From an uncultured Oscillospiraceae bacterium (GTDB lineage: Bacteria; Bacillota; Clostridia; Oscillospirales; Ruminococcaceae): DNA of 64,000 bases. Below, piece after piece: positions 8,704 through 16,415 of this stretch. The notes under the pieces were generated by a model. The model was not told where the DNA came from. It was given only the letters and a program-made list of their open reading frames with translations, and searched no databases. Every line of letters begins with the position of its first letter. Positions within the stretch are counted from its first letter, which is position 1. The position numbers and the translations under genes are program-made. Location: contig CABUEI010000005.1 in the NCBI GenBank assembly GCA_902490585.1, positions 40,828 to 104,827 on the forward strand, in the 5' to 3' direction.

Positions 8704-9621
8704 ATGAAAGCATTTTTAGATAAGTACAAATACATACTCGGACTGGGATTTGCTCTGGCCGTTGTGGTGATAATTGCGGTAGTTTCGGCTATTGTGGGGA
8801 AAGATGCCGCAGGAAACAGCGGTATATCGTGCTCGGCACCCGAAACGTCGGCTGTCACGAGCACAGCAAACCTTGATACAACAACGACTCCGCAAACGAG
8901 CGTCAATTCCAATGCACCGCCTGTAACAAACGTTACGGACAACTCTTCACAAACCGCATCAGAAAGCGATTTATTGGGAACTACCTACAGTGAAAGAACG
9001 GTAACTACCGCAAACAGTGCCCCGGAAGCACCGACGCCGACAACAGCTCCGGTAACGTCCAAGGCGAGCGAAAAACCGATCACGGTAACAAGCACAGCGG
9101 CTACAACCACGGCAAAAGTTACCGCCGCCACAACAAAAGCAACTACCAAAACAACGACTAAAGTTACGACAAAAGCGACAACCCCGAAACCCGACAAAAA
9201 GCCGACTGTGCAATATGAACATTCCTGCACATTTACCATAGATTGTAGGACCATACTTTACAACAAGGATATGCTAAAAAAAGGGCTTGAAAAATATGTA
9301 CCGGACGACGGCATGATATACAGCGGAACGGTCGGATTTAACGACGGTGAAAGTGTATACGGTATACTCCGCCGTATCTGTGACGAGAACGAAATTCAAA
9401 TGGAGGCAAGTTTTACGCCTGCTTTCAACTCATACTATGTAGAGGGTATCAACAACCTTTACGAATTTGATTGCGGACAAGGTTCGGGGTGGATGTACAG
9501 CGTGAACGGGGTTTTCCCGAACTACAGCTGTTCATCGTACAAGCCCGTAAACAACGACAAGATAGCGTTCCGCTACACCTGCGAGCTTGGATATGACCTT
9601 GGATATAACCTGAAGAATTAA
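8704..9621 (+). CDS. Membrane-anchored DUF4430 protein, candidate corrinoid-binding component
   Basis: The 305-residue protein has an uncleaved-looking N-terminal membrane helix (about 10-32) and a Thr/Ala/Pro-rich linker (about 45-170) that would span the wall. The C-terminal DUF4430 domain (about 178-300) has YVEGINNLYEFDCGQGSGWM, a VNGVFPN turn and a DKIAFRYT strand. These are the core motifs of the transcobalamin-like beta domain. It could hold substrate close to the membrane and hand it to the ECF transporter encoded next. The ligand is inferred from family and context. Its 3' end is the parent of three decayed copies at 9711-10452. ACGGAGA upstream supports the start. Confidence 0.85.
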   Translation: MKAFLDKYKYILGLGFALAVVVIIAVVSAIVGKDAAGNSGISCSAPETSAVTSTANLDTTTTPQTSVNSNAPPVTNVTDNSSQTASESDLLGTTYSERTVTTANSAPEAPTPTTAPVTSKASEKPITVTSTAATTTAKVTAATTKATTKTTTKVTTKATTPKPDKKPTVQYEHSCTFTIDCRTILYNKDMLKKGLEKYVPDDGMIYSGTVGFNDGESVYGILRRICDENEIQMEASFTPAFNSYYVEGINNLYEFDCGQGSGWMYSVNGVFPNYSCSSYKPVNNDKIAFRYTCELGYDLGYNLKN

Positions 9622-9710
9622 AGAAAATCCTGCCACTGCGGCACTGTTTTTCTGTCGATGATGCCGTGCAAAGCCCTGTCTGCTCGGTGGTTTCTGTGGT
9701 GGCGAAAGTT

Positions 9711-9890
9711 GGCTTTATGCCTGCTTTCAGCTCATTGCAGAGGGTATCGACGACCTTTACACTTTTGATTTCGGACAAGGCACGGGAAGTGTTTTCCCGA
9801 ACTGCGAATGTTAATCGTATAAGGCGGTAAACGGCGATATAATCATGTTCCGCTACACCTGCGAGCTTGAATATAAACCTGATGACTAAG
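9711..9890 (+). pseudogene. Decayed DUF4430 C-terminal fragment, copy 2
   Basis: In the original frame it reads EGIDDLYTFDFGQGTG, then jumps to SVFPNCEC, a TAA stop, SYKAVNGD and MFRYTCELEY. The GWMY core is deleted, and a frameshift precedes EGI. It has no start site of its own. Confidence 0.8.
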
Positions 9891-9995
9891 GAGAAAAAAT
9901 GGAGAGAACACACCCTGCCACTGCGGCACGGTATTTCTATCGAGAACGCAGTGCAAAGTCCAGTCTTTTTGGCAGTGCCTATGGCGGCGGAAGTT

Positions 9996-10166
9996 GGCTT
10001 TATGCCTGCTTTCAGCTCATTGCGGAAAATATCAACAACCTTTACGAATTTGATTATGGTCAAGGCTCAGGAGCGTTTTTCCGAACTGCGATTGTTAATC
10101 GTATATAGCGGTAAACAGCGATATAATCACGTTCCGCTACACCTACGAGCTTGGATTTGACCTGTG
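9996..10166 (+). pseudogene. Decayed DUF4430 C-terminal fragment, copy 3
   Basis: It reads ENINNLYEFDYGQGSG and then enters a shifted frame (FFRTAIVNRI, stop). It shares the deletion of the WMYSVNG region with copies 2 and 4, so that deletion is older than the last duplication. Confidence 0.78.
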
Positions 10167-10274
10167 ATTAACGGAAACGAGCGAGAACACACTCTGCCAC
10201 TGCGGCACGGTATTTCTGTCAGTGACGCCGTGCAAAGCCCTATCTTTTCGGTGGTGGCTGTGACGGCGTAAATC

Positions 10275-10452
10275 GGCTTTATACCTGCTTTCAGCTCATT
10301 GCAGAGGGTATCGACGACCTTTACACTTTTGATTTCGGACAAGGCACGGGAAGTGTTTTCCCGAACTGCGAATGTTAATCGTATAAGGCGGTAAACGGCG
10401 ATATAATCATGTTCCGCTACACCTGCGAGCTTGAATATAAACCTGATGACTA
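10275..10452 (+). pseudogene. Decayed DUF4430 C-terminal fragment, copy 4
   Basis: It is almost base-for-base the same as copy 2, with the same internal stop and deletion. It ends with the TAA that directly precedes the ecfT ribosome site. Confidence 0.8.
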
Positions 10453-10462
10453 AGGAGAAAAA

Positions 10463-11335
10463 ATGGAGAGAACACACCCTGTCACTGCGGCACTGTATTT
10501 CCTGTCGGTGATACTGATAACGGCAATAATTCAAAGCCCCGTCTACTCGGCGGCGGCTCTTGTCTGCTCTGGCGTTTTTGCGTTTATGCTGAGCGGTAAA
10601 ACCGCCGCAAAGACGCTTGCGGTCATGCTTCCGATGATAATACTTGCGGTAGGGATAAACCTGATTTTTTCTAACAAAGGCGTCACTGAGATTGCAAAAC
10701 TGCCGAGCGGTAACAGCATAACGCTTGAAACGCTGACTTTTTCACTGTTCACAGGAGCTATGACAATATCACTTGTGATGTGGTTTATCGGACTTAATAA
10801 ATGTATGACAAGCGACAAAACAGTGCACATTTTCGGTAAAATACTGCCCTCTTTTGCACTGTTGCTGTCAATGACGCTCCGCACAGTACCAATGTTTGCC
10901 AGACGGGCAAAGCAGACTGCCGCCGCACAGCGTTTTGTGGGTAATGATATATATTCAGGAAAATTAAGTAAACGTGTCAAAAGCGGTGTTCATGTTCTGT
11001 CGATTGCGGTAACCGACACGCTCGAACACAGTGCATACACTGCACGTTCCATGAAATACAGAGGTTACGGTACGGCGAAACGTACAGCCTACAGCATATT
11101 CAGATTTACCGTGGCCGATTTTGCCATAACAGCGGTAACGATAATCTGCACTGCCGCAGTTATAATTCTCTTTGCAAGCGGTAAAGCTTCATACCTCTAT
11201 TACCCCGAGTTTGTAATGCCAATGACAGTATATGATATTATGGCAGACATTTTCTGGATATTGTTATGTATTGTGCCGACAGCTGTCGAACTTTATACAG
11301 GTTTTAAACGGAGGGATAGAAATGAAACTTTATAA
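10463..11335 (+). CDS. ecfT: ECF transporter transmembrane component EcfT
   Basis: The 290-residue membrane protein belongs to the CbiQ/EcfT family, the scaffold that couples the ATPase pair to the substrate-binding S component. Several hydrophobic helices fill the N-terminal 115 residues and two more lie near the C-terminus. Between them is the long cytoplasmic region with the family's basic motifs, here ARRAKQTAAAQRF and YTARSMKYRGYG, which dock into the ATPases. AAGGAG 7 bases upstream sets the start. The gene overlaps the downstream fused ATPase/S gene by 14 bases, so the two are co-translated. Its first 100 bases were copied into the decayed array upstream. Confidence 0.88.
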   Translation: MERTHPVTAALYFLSVILITAIIQSPVYSAAALVCSGVFAFMLSGKTAAKTLAVMLPMIILAVGINLIFSNKGVTEIAKLPSGNSITLETLTFSLFTGAMTISLVMWFIGLNKCMTSDKTVHIFGKILPSFALLLSMTLRTVPMFARRAKQTAAAQRFVGNDIYSGKLSKRVKSGVHVLSIAVTDTLEHSAYTARSMKYRGYGTAKRTAYSIFRFTVADFAITAVTIICTAAVIILFASGKASYLYYPEFVMPMTVYDIMADIFWILLCIVPTAVELYTGFKRRDRNETL

Positions 11336-13871
11336 TATCACGAATCTGTCGTATTCCTATCCCGGCTCGGATACGAATGCAGTTTCCGATATCAATCTTG
11401 AAATCAGGAGCGGAGAATTTTTAGTTCTTTGCGGAAGCTCGGGCAGCGGTAAATCCACGCTGTTGAACCTTATGAAAGCACCTGCCGATGCAGGAAAGCA
11501 AAGCGGCAATATAAACTTTCACGGCAGTTACGCAGGCTTTGTTTCGCAGTTTCCCGATGAGCAGATAGTGTGTGACAAGGTGTGGCACGAGCTTGCTTTC
11601 GGAGCGGAAAGCATAGGGCTTTCGCAAGACGAAATACGTTCACGGGTTTCTCAGACGGCTTTGTTTTTCGGTATAGAAAATCTTCTTTACCGTGACTGCG
11701 ACAAGCTTTCGGGCGGTCAGAAACAGATGATAAACTTAGCATCGGTCATGGCGATGAACCCTGATGTACTGCTACTTGACGAGCCGCTGTCACAGCTTGA
11801 CCCGATAGCATCAACGCAGTTTATCTCATTGCTTGTAAGGATAAACAAAGAACTCGGCACTACAATAATAGTTGCGGAACATCAGCTCGGCGGACTTTTG
11901 TCGGTTGCCAAACGTGCCGTACTGCTTGATAACGGGAAAAAATGCGTTGACGGCGACAGCTCTGCGCTTATAGGCTATCTGTCGGAAAACAAACACCCGA
12001 TGCTCCTTGAAATGCCTGTAGGCGTAAGAGCAAGTACGGCGGTCGGTAACGCCGAGCCGCTACTTGACGTACCCTCGGCTAAAGACTGGTATATCTCCTA
12101 CAATGAAAGCAACGGGCTTAACACCCCGACTGATATCGCCGGTACCGTATCGGAAGAGAGCTGTATTTCAATAAAGAACCTCTCATTCGGATATAAGGAC
12201 AGCGAGCGGGATATAATAAGAAATCTATCACTTGATATAAAGCGTGGAAGTATCACCGCTGTAATGGGCGGTAACGGCGCAGGAAAATCTACACTTCTCA
12301 ATCTTATCTGCGGCACGCTTAAACAAAACGGCGGTAAAATTGATATCAAAGGCGGTAAGCTCGGTTTTCTGCCGCAGGACCCGACATTGCTTTTCAGCAA
12401 GGAAACACTGAGAGAAGAGTTTGACGGCAATGCTGATGAGATAGCTGACATATTCGGGCTTACCCACCTTCTTTCCCGCCACCCGTTTGACTTATCGGGC
12501 GGCGAAAGGCAGAAGGCGGCACTGGCAAAGCTTGTTTCATACGGAGCGGATATACTGCTTCTTGACGAGCCGACAAAGGCGGCTGACGCAGTATACAAGC
12601 AGATGTTCTCTGTGTTGCTTGAACAGCTCAGAGCCGACGACAGAACGATAGTGCTTGTCAGTCACGATATGGATTTCTGTGCAGAAACCGCAGATATGTG
12701 TGCTTTGCTGTTTGACGGTGAGATAAGCGTATGTCTGCCGCCGTCACAATTTTTCACCTCGTCGTCATTCTTCACCACCGACAGTGCAAAGATCGCCGCA
12801 AATGTATGCGACAATGTTTACACAACACCCGGACTTATTGAGTCTGTGGGCGGAAAAGCGGAGAACTACGGAAAACCCGACGACCGTTTCCGCAAGATAT
12901 ACAAAAATGATAAACAGGATAATACCGATAACCCGGAAAGCACTGTGACAAGGCGTAAAAAACGCAAAAAGCTCTCAGTATTCAGAAAAGTCATGCTTTC
13001 GCTCGGCGGCATCGGATTTGCATTAATGCTTATAATGGGTACGGGGATATTGCCGTTTCAGATTCCGTCCGAGCCGTTCTGGCTACAGTATGCGGTGCTG
13101 TGCGTGCCGATGATAATGCTTATAATCGGTGCGGCGCCTAAAAACACAATGGCGAAACCGCCTGTAACGGCAAAGAAAATAACACCGTCAGACATTGTTG
13201 CAGGAGTTATAACCGCCGTTATAATCCCACTTACAGTAATACTCGGCACATTCTTTATTCCCGACAGCATGAGAAAACATCTGCTGATAATTATTGCGGT
13301 GCTTATTGAATGTCTAGCCGCTTTCTTTATAAGCTTTGAGAAAAAGAAACCGTCAGCAAAGGATATAGCGGTACTTGCAGTGCTCTCTGCGGTGGCGGTT
13401 GCGGGAAGGGAGCTTTTCTTCATGTTTCCGCAGTTCAAGCCTGTTGCCGCTGTTGTGATAATAAGCGGAACGGCACTCGGGGCTCAGGCAGGTTTTATTG
13501 TCGGTACGGTGTCAATGCTTGTGTCGAATATGCTGTTCGGGCAGGGTATGTGGACGCCGTGGCAGATGTTTGCCATGGGACTTCTAGGATTTTTCGCAGG
13601 AATCATATTCTCGAAAAAACGTAATACTCTAGCCATTTGCATATATTCTCTGCTGTCGGTGATGATAATCTACGGCGGTATCATGAACCTGTCGAGTGCG
13701 CTCAATTACACGACAGATCTTAACCTTGCAACAATCGGCGCATATATAATTTCGGGCATTCCGTTTGACCTTATACACGCAGTATCAACCGTAATATTCA
13801 TACTGATAATAGGTGAAGCGTTACTGAAGAAATGTTGCCGTCTGAGAGTAAAATTCGGGTTATTTCAGTGA
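11322..13871 (+). CDS. Fused ECF transporter: two ATPase domains plus S component
   Basis: The 849-residue polypeptide has two ABC ATPase domains followed by a membrane S component. ATPase 1 has Walker A GSSGSGKST (38-46), signature LSGGQ (about 129) and Walker B LLLDEP (about 150). ATPase 2 has GGNGAGKST (about 314), LSGGE (about 391) and LLLDEP (about 410). From about 555 there are hydrophobic helices with GRELFFMFPQFKPVAAVVI and FGQGMWTPWQMFAMGLLGF, which resemble the CbrT-type cobalamin S components of Firmicutes. With EcfT this gives a complete importer in two proteins. The B12-type substrate is supported by the riboswitch at the head of the island and the DUF4430 neighbours. An in-frame ATG at 11232 lies deep in ecfT; the 11322 start has GGAGGGA upstream. 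Confidence 0.9.
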   Translation: MKLYNITNLSYSYPGSDTNAVSDINLEIRSGEFLVLCGSSGSGKSTLLNLMKAPADAGKQSGNINFHGSYAGFVSQFPDEQIVCDKVWHELAFGAESIGLSQDEIRSRVSQTALFFGIENLLYRDCDKLSGGQKQMINLASVMAMNPDVLLLDEPLSQLDPIASTQFISLLVRINKELGTTIIVAEHQLGGLLSVAKRAVLLDNGKKCVDGDSSALIGYLSENKHPMLLEMPVGVRASTAVGNAEPLLDVPSAKDWYISYNESNGLNTPTDIAGTVSEESCISIKNLSFGYKDSERDIIRNLSLDIKRGSITAVMGGNGAGKSTLLNLICGTLKQNGGKIDIKGGKLGFLPQDPTLLFSKETLREEFDGNADEIADIFGLTHLLSRHPFDLSGGERQKAALAKLVSYGADILLLDEPTKAADAVYKQMFSVLLEQLRADDRTIVLVSHDMDFCAETADMCALLFDGEISVCLPPSQFFTSSSFFTTDSAKIAANVCDNVYTTPGLIESVGGKAENYGKPDDRFRKIYKNDKQDNTDNPESTVTRRKKRKKLSVFRKVMLSLGGIGFALMLIMGTGILPFQIPSEPFWLQYAVLCVPMIMLIIGAAPKNTMAKPPVTAKKITPSDIVAGVITAVIIPLTVILGTFFIPDSMRKHLLIIIAVLIECLAAFFISFEKKKPSAKDIAVLAVLSAVAVAGRELFFMFPQFKPVAAVVIISGTALGAQAGFIVGTVSMLVSNMLFGQGMWTPWQMFAMGLLGFFAGIIFSKKRNTLAICIYSLLSVMIIYGGIMNLSSALNYTTDLNLATIGAYIISGIPFDLIHAVSTVIFILIIGEALLKKCCRLRVKFGLFQ

Positions 13872-13937
13872 TTTCAAAAAATTCGACAAAATTTTTGACA
13901 TAATATTACTTTTTTCGACTTTATTTTTAAATCGTTA

Positions 13938-13966
13938 TTGAAAAGTGCTTATCTTTAAATTATAAT
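13938..13966 (+). promoter_or_regulatory. Promoter of the 14002 gene
   Basis: TTGAAA (13938-13943), 17 bases, then TATAAT (13961-13966). Confidence 0.7.
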
Positions 13967-14001
13967 TTTATCATAGGATAATTATAAAGTGAGGTGGGCG
14001 C

Positions 14002-14376
14002 ATGGCTTATGTGCTTGAAGTTACAGGCAAAGACGGTCTAATTAAGTACATAAATTCAGCTAACGCCACTGTATACTGCCCTGAATATGCCGCTCAGTAC
14101 GACGACAAGAAGTCTGCCCTGACAGTTGCCGCCGCACTTCTCAGGAGCGACACCTACCGCACCATAGAGGTGAAAAAACTCACTCTGAATTTATGCCTTA
14201 TATCATATAAGCGAAACCGTTCGCTTTCGTTCAACTTCATTTATCCCGACACATACAAATTCAACGACGAGGACGAAAATGAGTATGAGGACGAGGGCGG
14301 GAACATGAACGGAAACGAAAACGAAACCAAAGATAAAATCGAAAATCAAAATCCGGAATACACGGATAAAGAATAA
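14002..14376 (+). CDS. Hypothetical protein with acidic Asn-rich tail
   Basis: I do not recognise this 124-residue protein. Residues 1-85 look folded, with alternating strands and one helix (KKSALTVAAALLRSDTY). The last 40 residues are low-complexity Asp/Glu/Asn (NDEDENEYEDEGG onward). There is no signal peptide or membrane helix, so it is probably cytoplasmic. GAGGTGG upstream, a consensus-like promoter at 13938 and a terminator at 14376 show it is a single-gene unit. No link to the ECF genes before it is evident. Confidence 0.72.
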   Translation: MAYVLEVTGKDGLIKYINSANATVYCPEYAAQYDDKKSALTVAAALLRSDTYRTIEVKKLTLNLCLISYKRNRSLSFNFIYPDTYKFNDEDENEYEDEGGNMNGNENETKDKIENQNPEYTDKE

Positions 14377-14411
14377 ACAGTGCCCTGCCGATTGACAGAG
14401 CACTGTTTTTG
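14376..14411. terminator. Terminator shared by convergent genes
   Basis: ACAGTGC, loop of 16 bases, GCACTGT then TTTTTG. It follows the plus-strand gene directly and also lies 27 bases beyond the minus-strand permease, so it may serve both. Confidence 0.75.
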
Positions 14412-14437
14412 TATATTGTAAGGAGAATCGGAATATC

Positions 14438-15346
14438 TTATTCCTTTACAGAACCCGATACAAGATTGCTGTAAATAAACTTCTGCATCGAAAGGAAGAT
14501 TATCAGGGTAGGAATAATACATATAATTACACCTGCGAAGATGATTTCCCACTGTGAGCCGTAAGGACCGATGAACTTATAAAGGGCTGTTGAAACAACC
14601 TGAAGTCCGTCGCTGGGCATATACAGGTTTGCTGTATAGAAGTCGTTGTATATGCTTACGAACTTGATTACAAGCACTGTGGCTATTGCCGGACGGAGCA
14701 TAGGGAGAATGATGCTCCAGTAAACTCTCGGGTATGAACAACCGTCAAGAATCGCACTTTCGTCAAGTGATACGGAGATGTTGTTGAGGAACTGTATGAA
14801 GATGTAGATCGAAACGATATCTGTACCTATATAAAGGATTATCGGAGCGGCGAGAGTGTCATAAAGTCCGAGTGCGTGTACTACCTGGAATACCGTAACC
14901 TGCATTGAGATATTGGGCAGGAGTGCGGCAACGAGGAATATATTCTTTACAAGCTTTGTGAACACCATTGTAAAACGCTGTACAACAAAGGCTGTCATGG
15001 TACCTGTTATTATCGTACCTGCGCATGAGAACACAAGTATGATCGCAGTGTTTATAAGACCTCTCATTACATTACCCTGAATGAATGCGGTCTTGAAGTT
15101 GGAAAGTTCAACTACCTTGGGAAGCTCGAACGCTCCGCTTGTAAGGAAGTCCTGATGACTTTTCAGCGAGCCGAGTAATACGACTACCAGAGGTACAATA
15201 ACCGTAAGGCAGGCTAAAACAAGTACGGCATACTTTGCAACGTTGATAAGCACTCTTACACCTTTTGGCGTTTCCTTGAATTTGTACTTATTCATGTTGA
15301 AAGCAGTCTGTCCGTCATTTTCTGTTGTTCTGATGTTGTCTGTCAT
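14438..15346 (-). CDS. Sugar ABC transporter permease, MalG-like
   Basis: The 302-residue inner permease belongs to the carbohydrate (CUT1) family. Six hydrophobic segments are visible, starting at about residue 37. The cytoplasmic EAA loop reads DESAILDGCSYPRVYWSIILP, where the conserved glycine of the coupling motif is present. It is the last gene of a solute-binding protein/permease/permease operon and starts 8 bases after the upstream permease stop. No ATPase is encoded beside it; CUT1 systems in Firmicutes often share a MsmX-type ATPase encoded elsewhere. The sugar cannot be read from sequence. Confidence 0.9.
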   Translation of the reverse strand: MTDNIRTTENDGQTAFNMNKYKFKETPKGVRVLINVAKYAVLVLACLTVIVPLVVVLLGSLKSHQDFLTSGAFELPKVVELSNFKTAFIQGNVMRGLINTAIILVFSCAGTIITGTMTAFVVQRFTMVFTKLVKNIFLVAALLPNISMQVTVFQVVHALGLYDTLAAPIILYIGTDIVSIYIFIQFLNNISVSLDESAILDGCSYPRVYWSIILPMLRPAIATVLVIKFVSIYNDFYTANLYMPSDGLQVVSTALYKFIGPYGSQWEIIFAGVIICIIPTLIIFLSMQKFIYSNLVSGSVKE

Positions 15347-15354
15347 GGTTTCAC

Positions 15355-16275
15355 CTACTTTTCTTCCTTGAAGAATATCTTCTGGATTATCGTGATTACT
15401 ATTATGATAAGCAACAGTACGATTGCCATTGCGGACGCAAGACCGATCTTCTGATACTGGAAGCCTGTTTCAATCGTCTTGATAACGAATGTTGTCGTTC
15501 CCATTTTACCGCCGGTGATGATATACGGAATTTCAAATACCGATGCCGCACCCTTGATAGCAAGGATAAGCTGTAATGCGATAATGGTTCTGATGCTCGG
15601 GAATATAATGTGCCAGAACTTCTGCCATGCGTTTGCACCGTCAAGGTCTGCCGCCTCGTAAATGTCGGGAGAGATCGACTGGATAGCACCGATGAACATC
15701 AGGATATCAAATCCGATATAGCGCCACACCGATGCGAAAACAAGGCACCAGTTATTTATTGCACCGTTCGACAGCCACTTTACAGGGTCTGCACCGAAAA
15801 GCGAGAGTATGGTGTTGAGCGTACCGCCGTCATCGCCTCTGAAAAATCTCTGGAAGATAAGTGCGACTGCAACGCCGTTCATAAGATAAGGGAAGAAGAT
15901 AACTCCCTTGAACAGTCCTGCAAGCTTTATCTTTGAGCAAAGCAGGGTTGCAATGAAAAGTGCAAGTCCGAGCTGTATGAATGAACCGACAAAGTAGTAC
16001 AAGCTGTTTAACAGTGTGGATAAGTACGACATATCGGTGAACAGCGTCTTATAGTTGTCAAATCCTACCCACTGTACATGAACGCCGAGCTGGTCACGCT
16101 GCTGGAAACTGAATATGATCATATTGACAGCAGGGATAATAGTAAAGAGTATCAGCAGTGCAATGGGTATAGCGAGAAACAGCACCGTAGTCAGATATTT
16201 CTGACCTGTGTAGCCTTTAAGCCACTGTCCTAAGGTGCGGCGTTTCTGAACTGCGGCAACGCCCTGAGTAGCCAT
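15355..16275 (-). CDS. Sugar ABC transporter permease, MalF-like
   Basis: The 306-residue protein is the partner permease, with a short cytoplasmic N-terminus, six or more membrane helices and the EAA coupling loop EAADLDGANAWQKFWHIIFP. AAAGGA upstream supports the start at 16275. It is separated from the solute-binding protein gene by 140 bases holding a stem-loop (16333-16372) that could reduce readthrough, a usual way to make more binding protein than permease. Confidence 0.9.
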   Translation of the reverse strand: MATQGVAAVQKRRTLGQWLKGYTGQKYLTTVLFLAIPIALLILFTIIPAVNMIIFSFQQRDQLGVHVQWVGFDNYKTLFTDMSYLSTLLNSLYYFVGSFIQLGLALFIATLLCSKIKLAGLFKGVIFFPYLMNGVAVALIFQRFFRGDDGGTLNTILSLFGADPVKWLSNGAINNWCLVFASVWRYIGFDILMFIGAIQSISPDIYEAADLDGANAWQKFWHIIFPSIRTIIALQLILAIKGAASVFEIPYIITGGKMGTTTFVIKTIETGFQYQKIGLASAMAIVLLLIIIVITIIQKIFFKEEK

Positions 16276-16332
16276 AATTTTGTCCTTTCAAGAAATAATT
16301 TCTATTTTTAGTAAATTTTTAATTACTCCCAT

Positions 16333-16372
16333 AAAAACCTATACGGAAAGACTTACGCCTTTCCGTACGGGT
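16333..16372 (-). terminator. Intercistronic stem-loop / partial terminator
   Basis: On the minus strand TACGGAAAG, loop, CTTTCCGTA is followed shortly by TTTTTAT. It sits between the binding-protein gene and the permease genes of one operon. Confidence 0.65.
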
Positions 16373-16415
16373 TTGTGTGTTTGGAGTATCTATGAAGAAA
16401 ATACGATAGCGTTAA

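Larger units (their letters stand above)
9622..10462 (+). repeat. Tandem array of decayed copies of the DUF4430-3'/ecfT-5' junction
   Basis: There is no intact gene in this 840-base gap. It is filled by about three copies of a 280-300-base unit made of the 3' end of the DUF4430 gene followed by the first about 100 bases of ecfT. The anchor TGCCTGCTTTCAGCTCAT occurs near 9718, 10003 and (as ACCTGCTTTCAGCTCAT) near 10283; the intact gene has CGCCTGCTTTCAACTCAT near 9417. The ecfT start block GGAGAAAAAATGGAGAGAAC is present at 9890, and again at the true start (10454). Units two and four are nearly identical over about 200 bases, so a later 565-base duplication seems to have occurred on top of the original one. 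Confidence 0.85.

Noticed and set aside
8971..9254. Cys/Val-rich minus-strand reading frames over the DUF4430 linker
   Set aside because: They are shadows of the Thr-rich linker codons (ACN/GCN) read in reverse. The same effect is seen at 21699-22004 and 54110-54694.
9867..10160. Small genes in the decayed array (frames of 97 and 69 residues with a GGAGAAAAAATGG start)
   Set aside because: They start on copied ecfT start sites and run through frameshifted ecfT and DUF4430 remnants. They encode no recognisable domain.
11232..11321. Longer start for the fused ECF gene at 11232
   Set aside because: It would overlap ecfT by about 100 bases and has no ribosome site. The 11322 start has GGAGGGA and begins the ABC domain correctly.
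14203..14403. Hydrophobic minus-strand frame opposite the acidic tail of the 14002 gene
   Set aside because: It mirrors the Asp/Glu/Asn-rich codons of the plus-strand gene and has no ribosome site.
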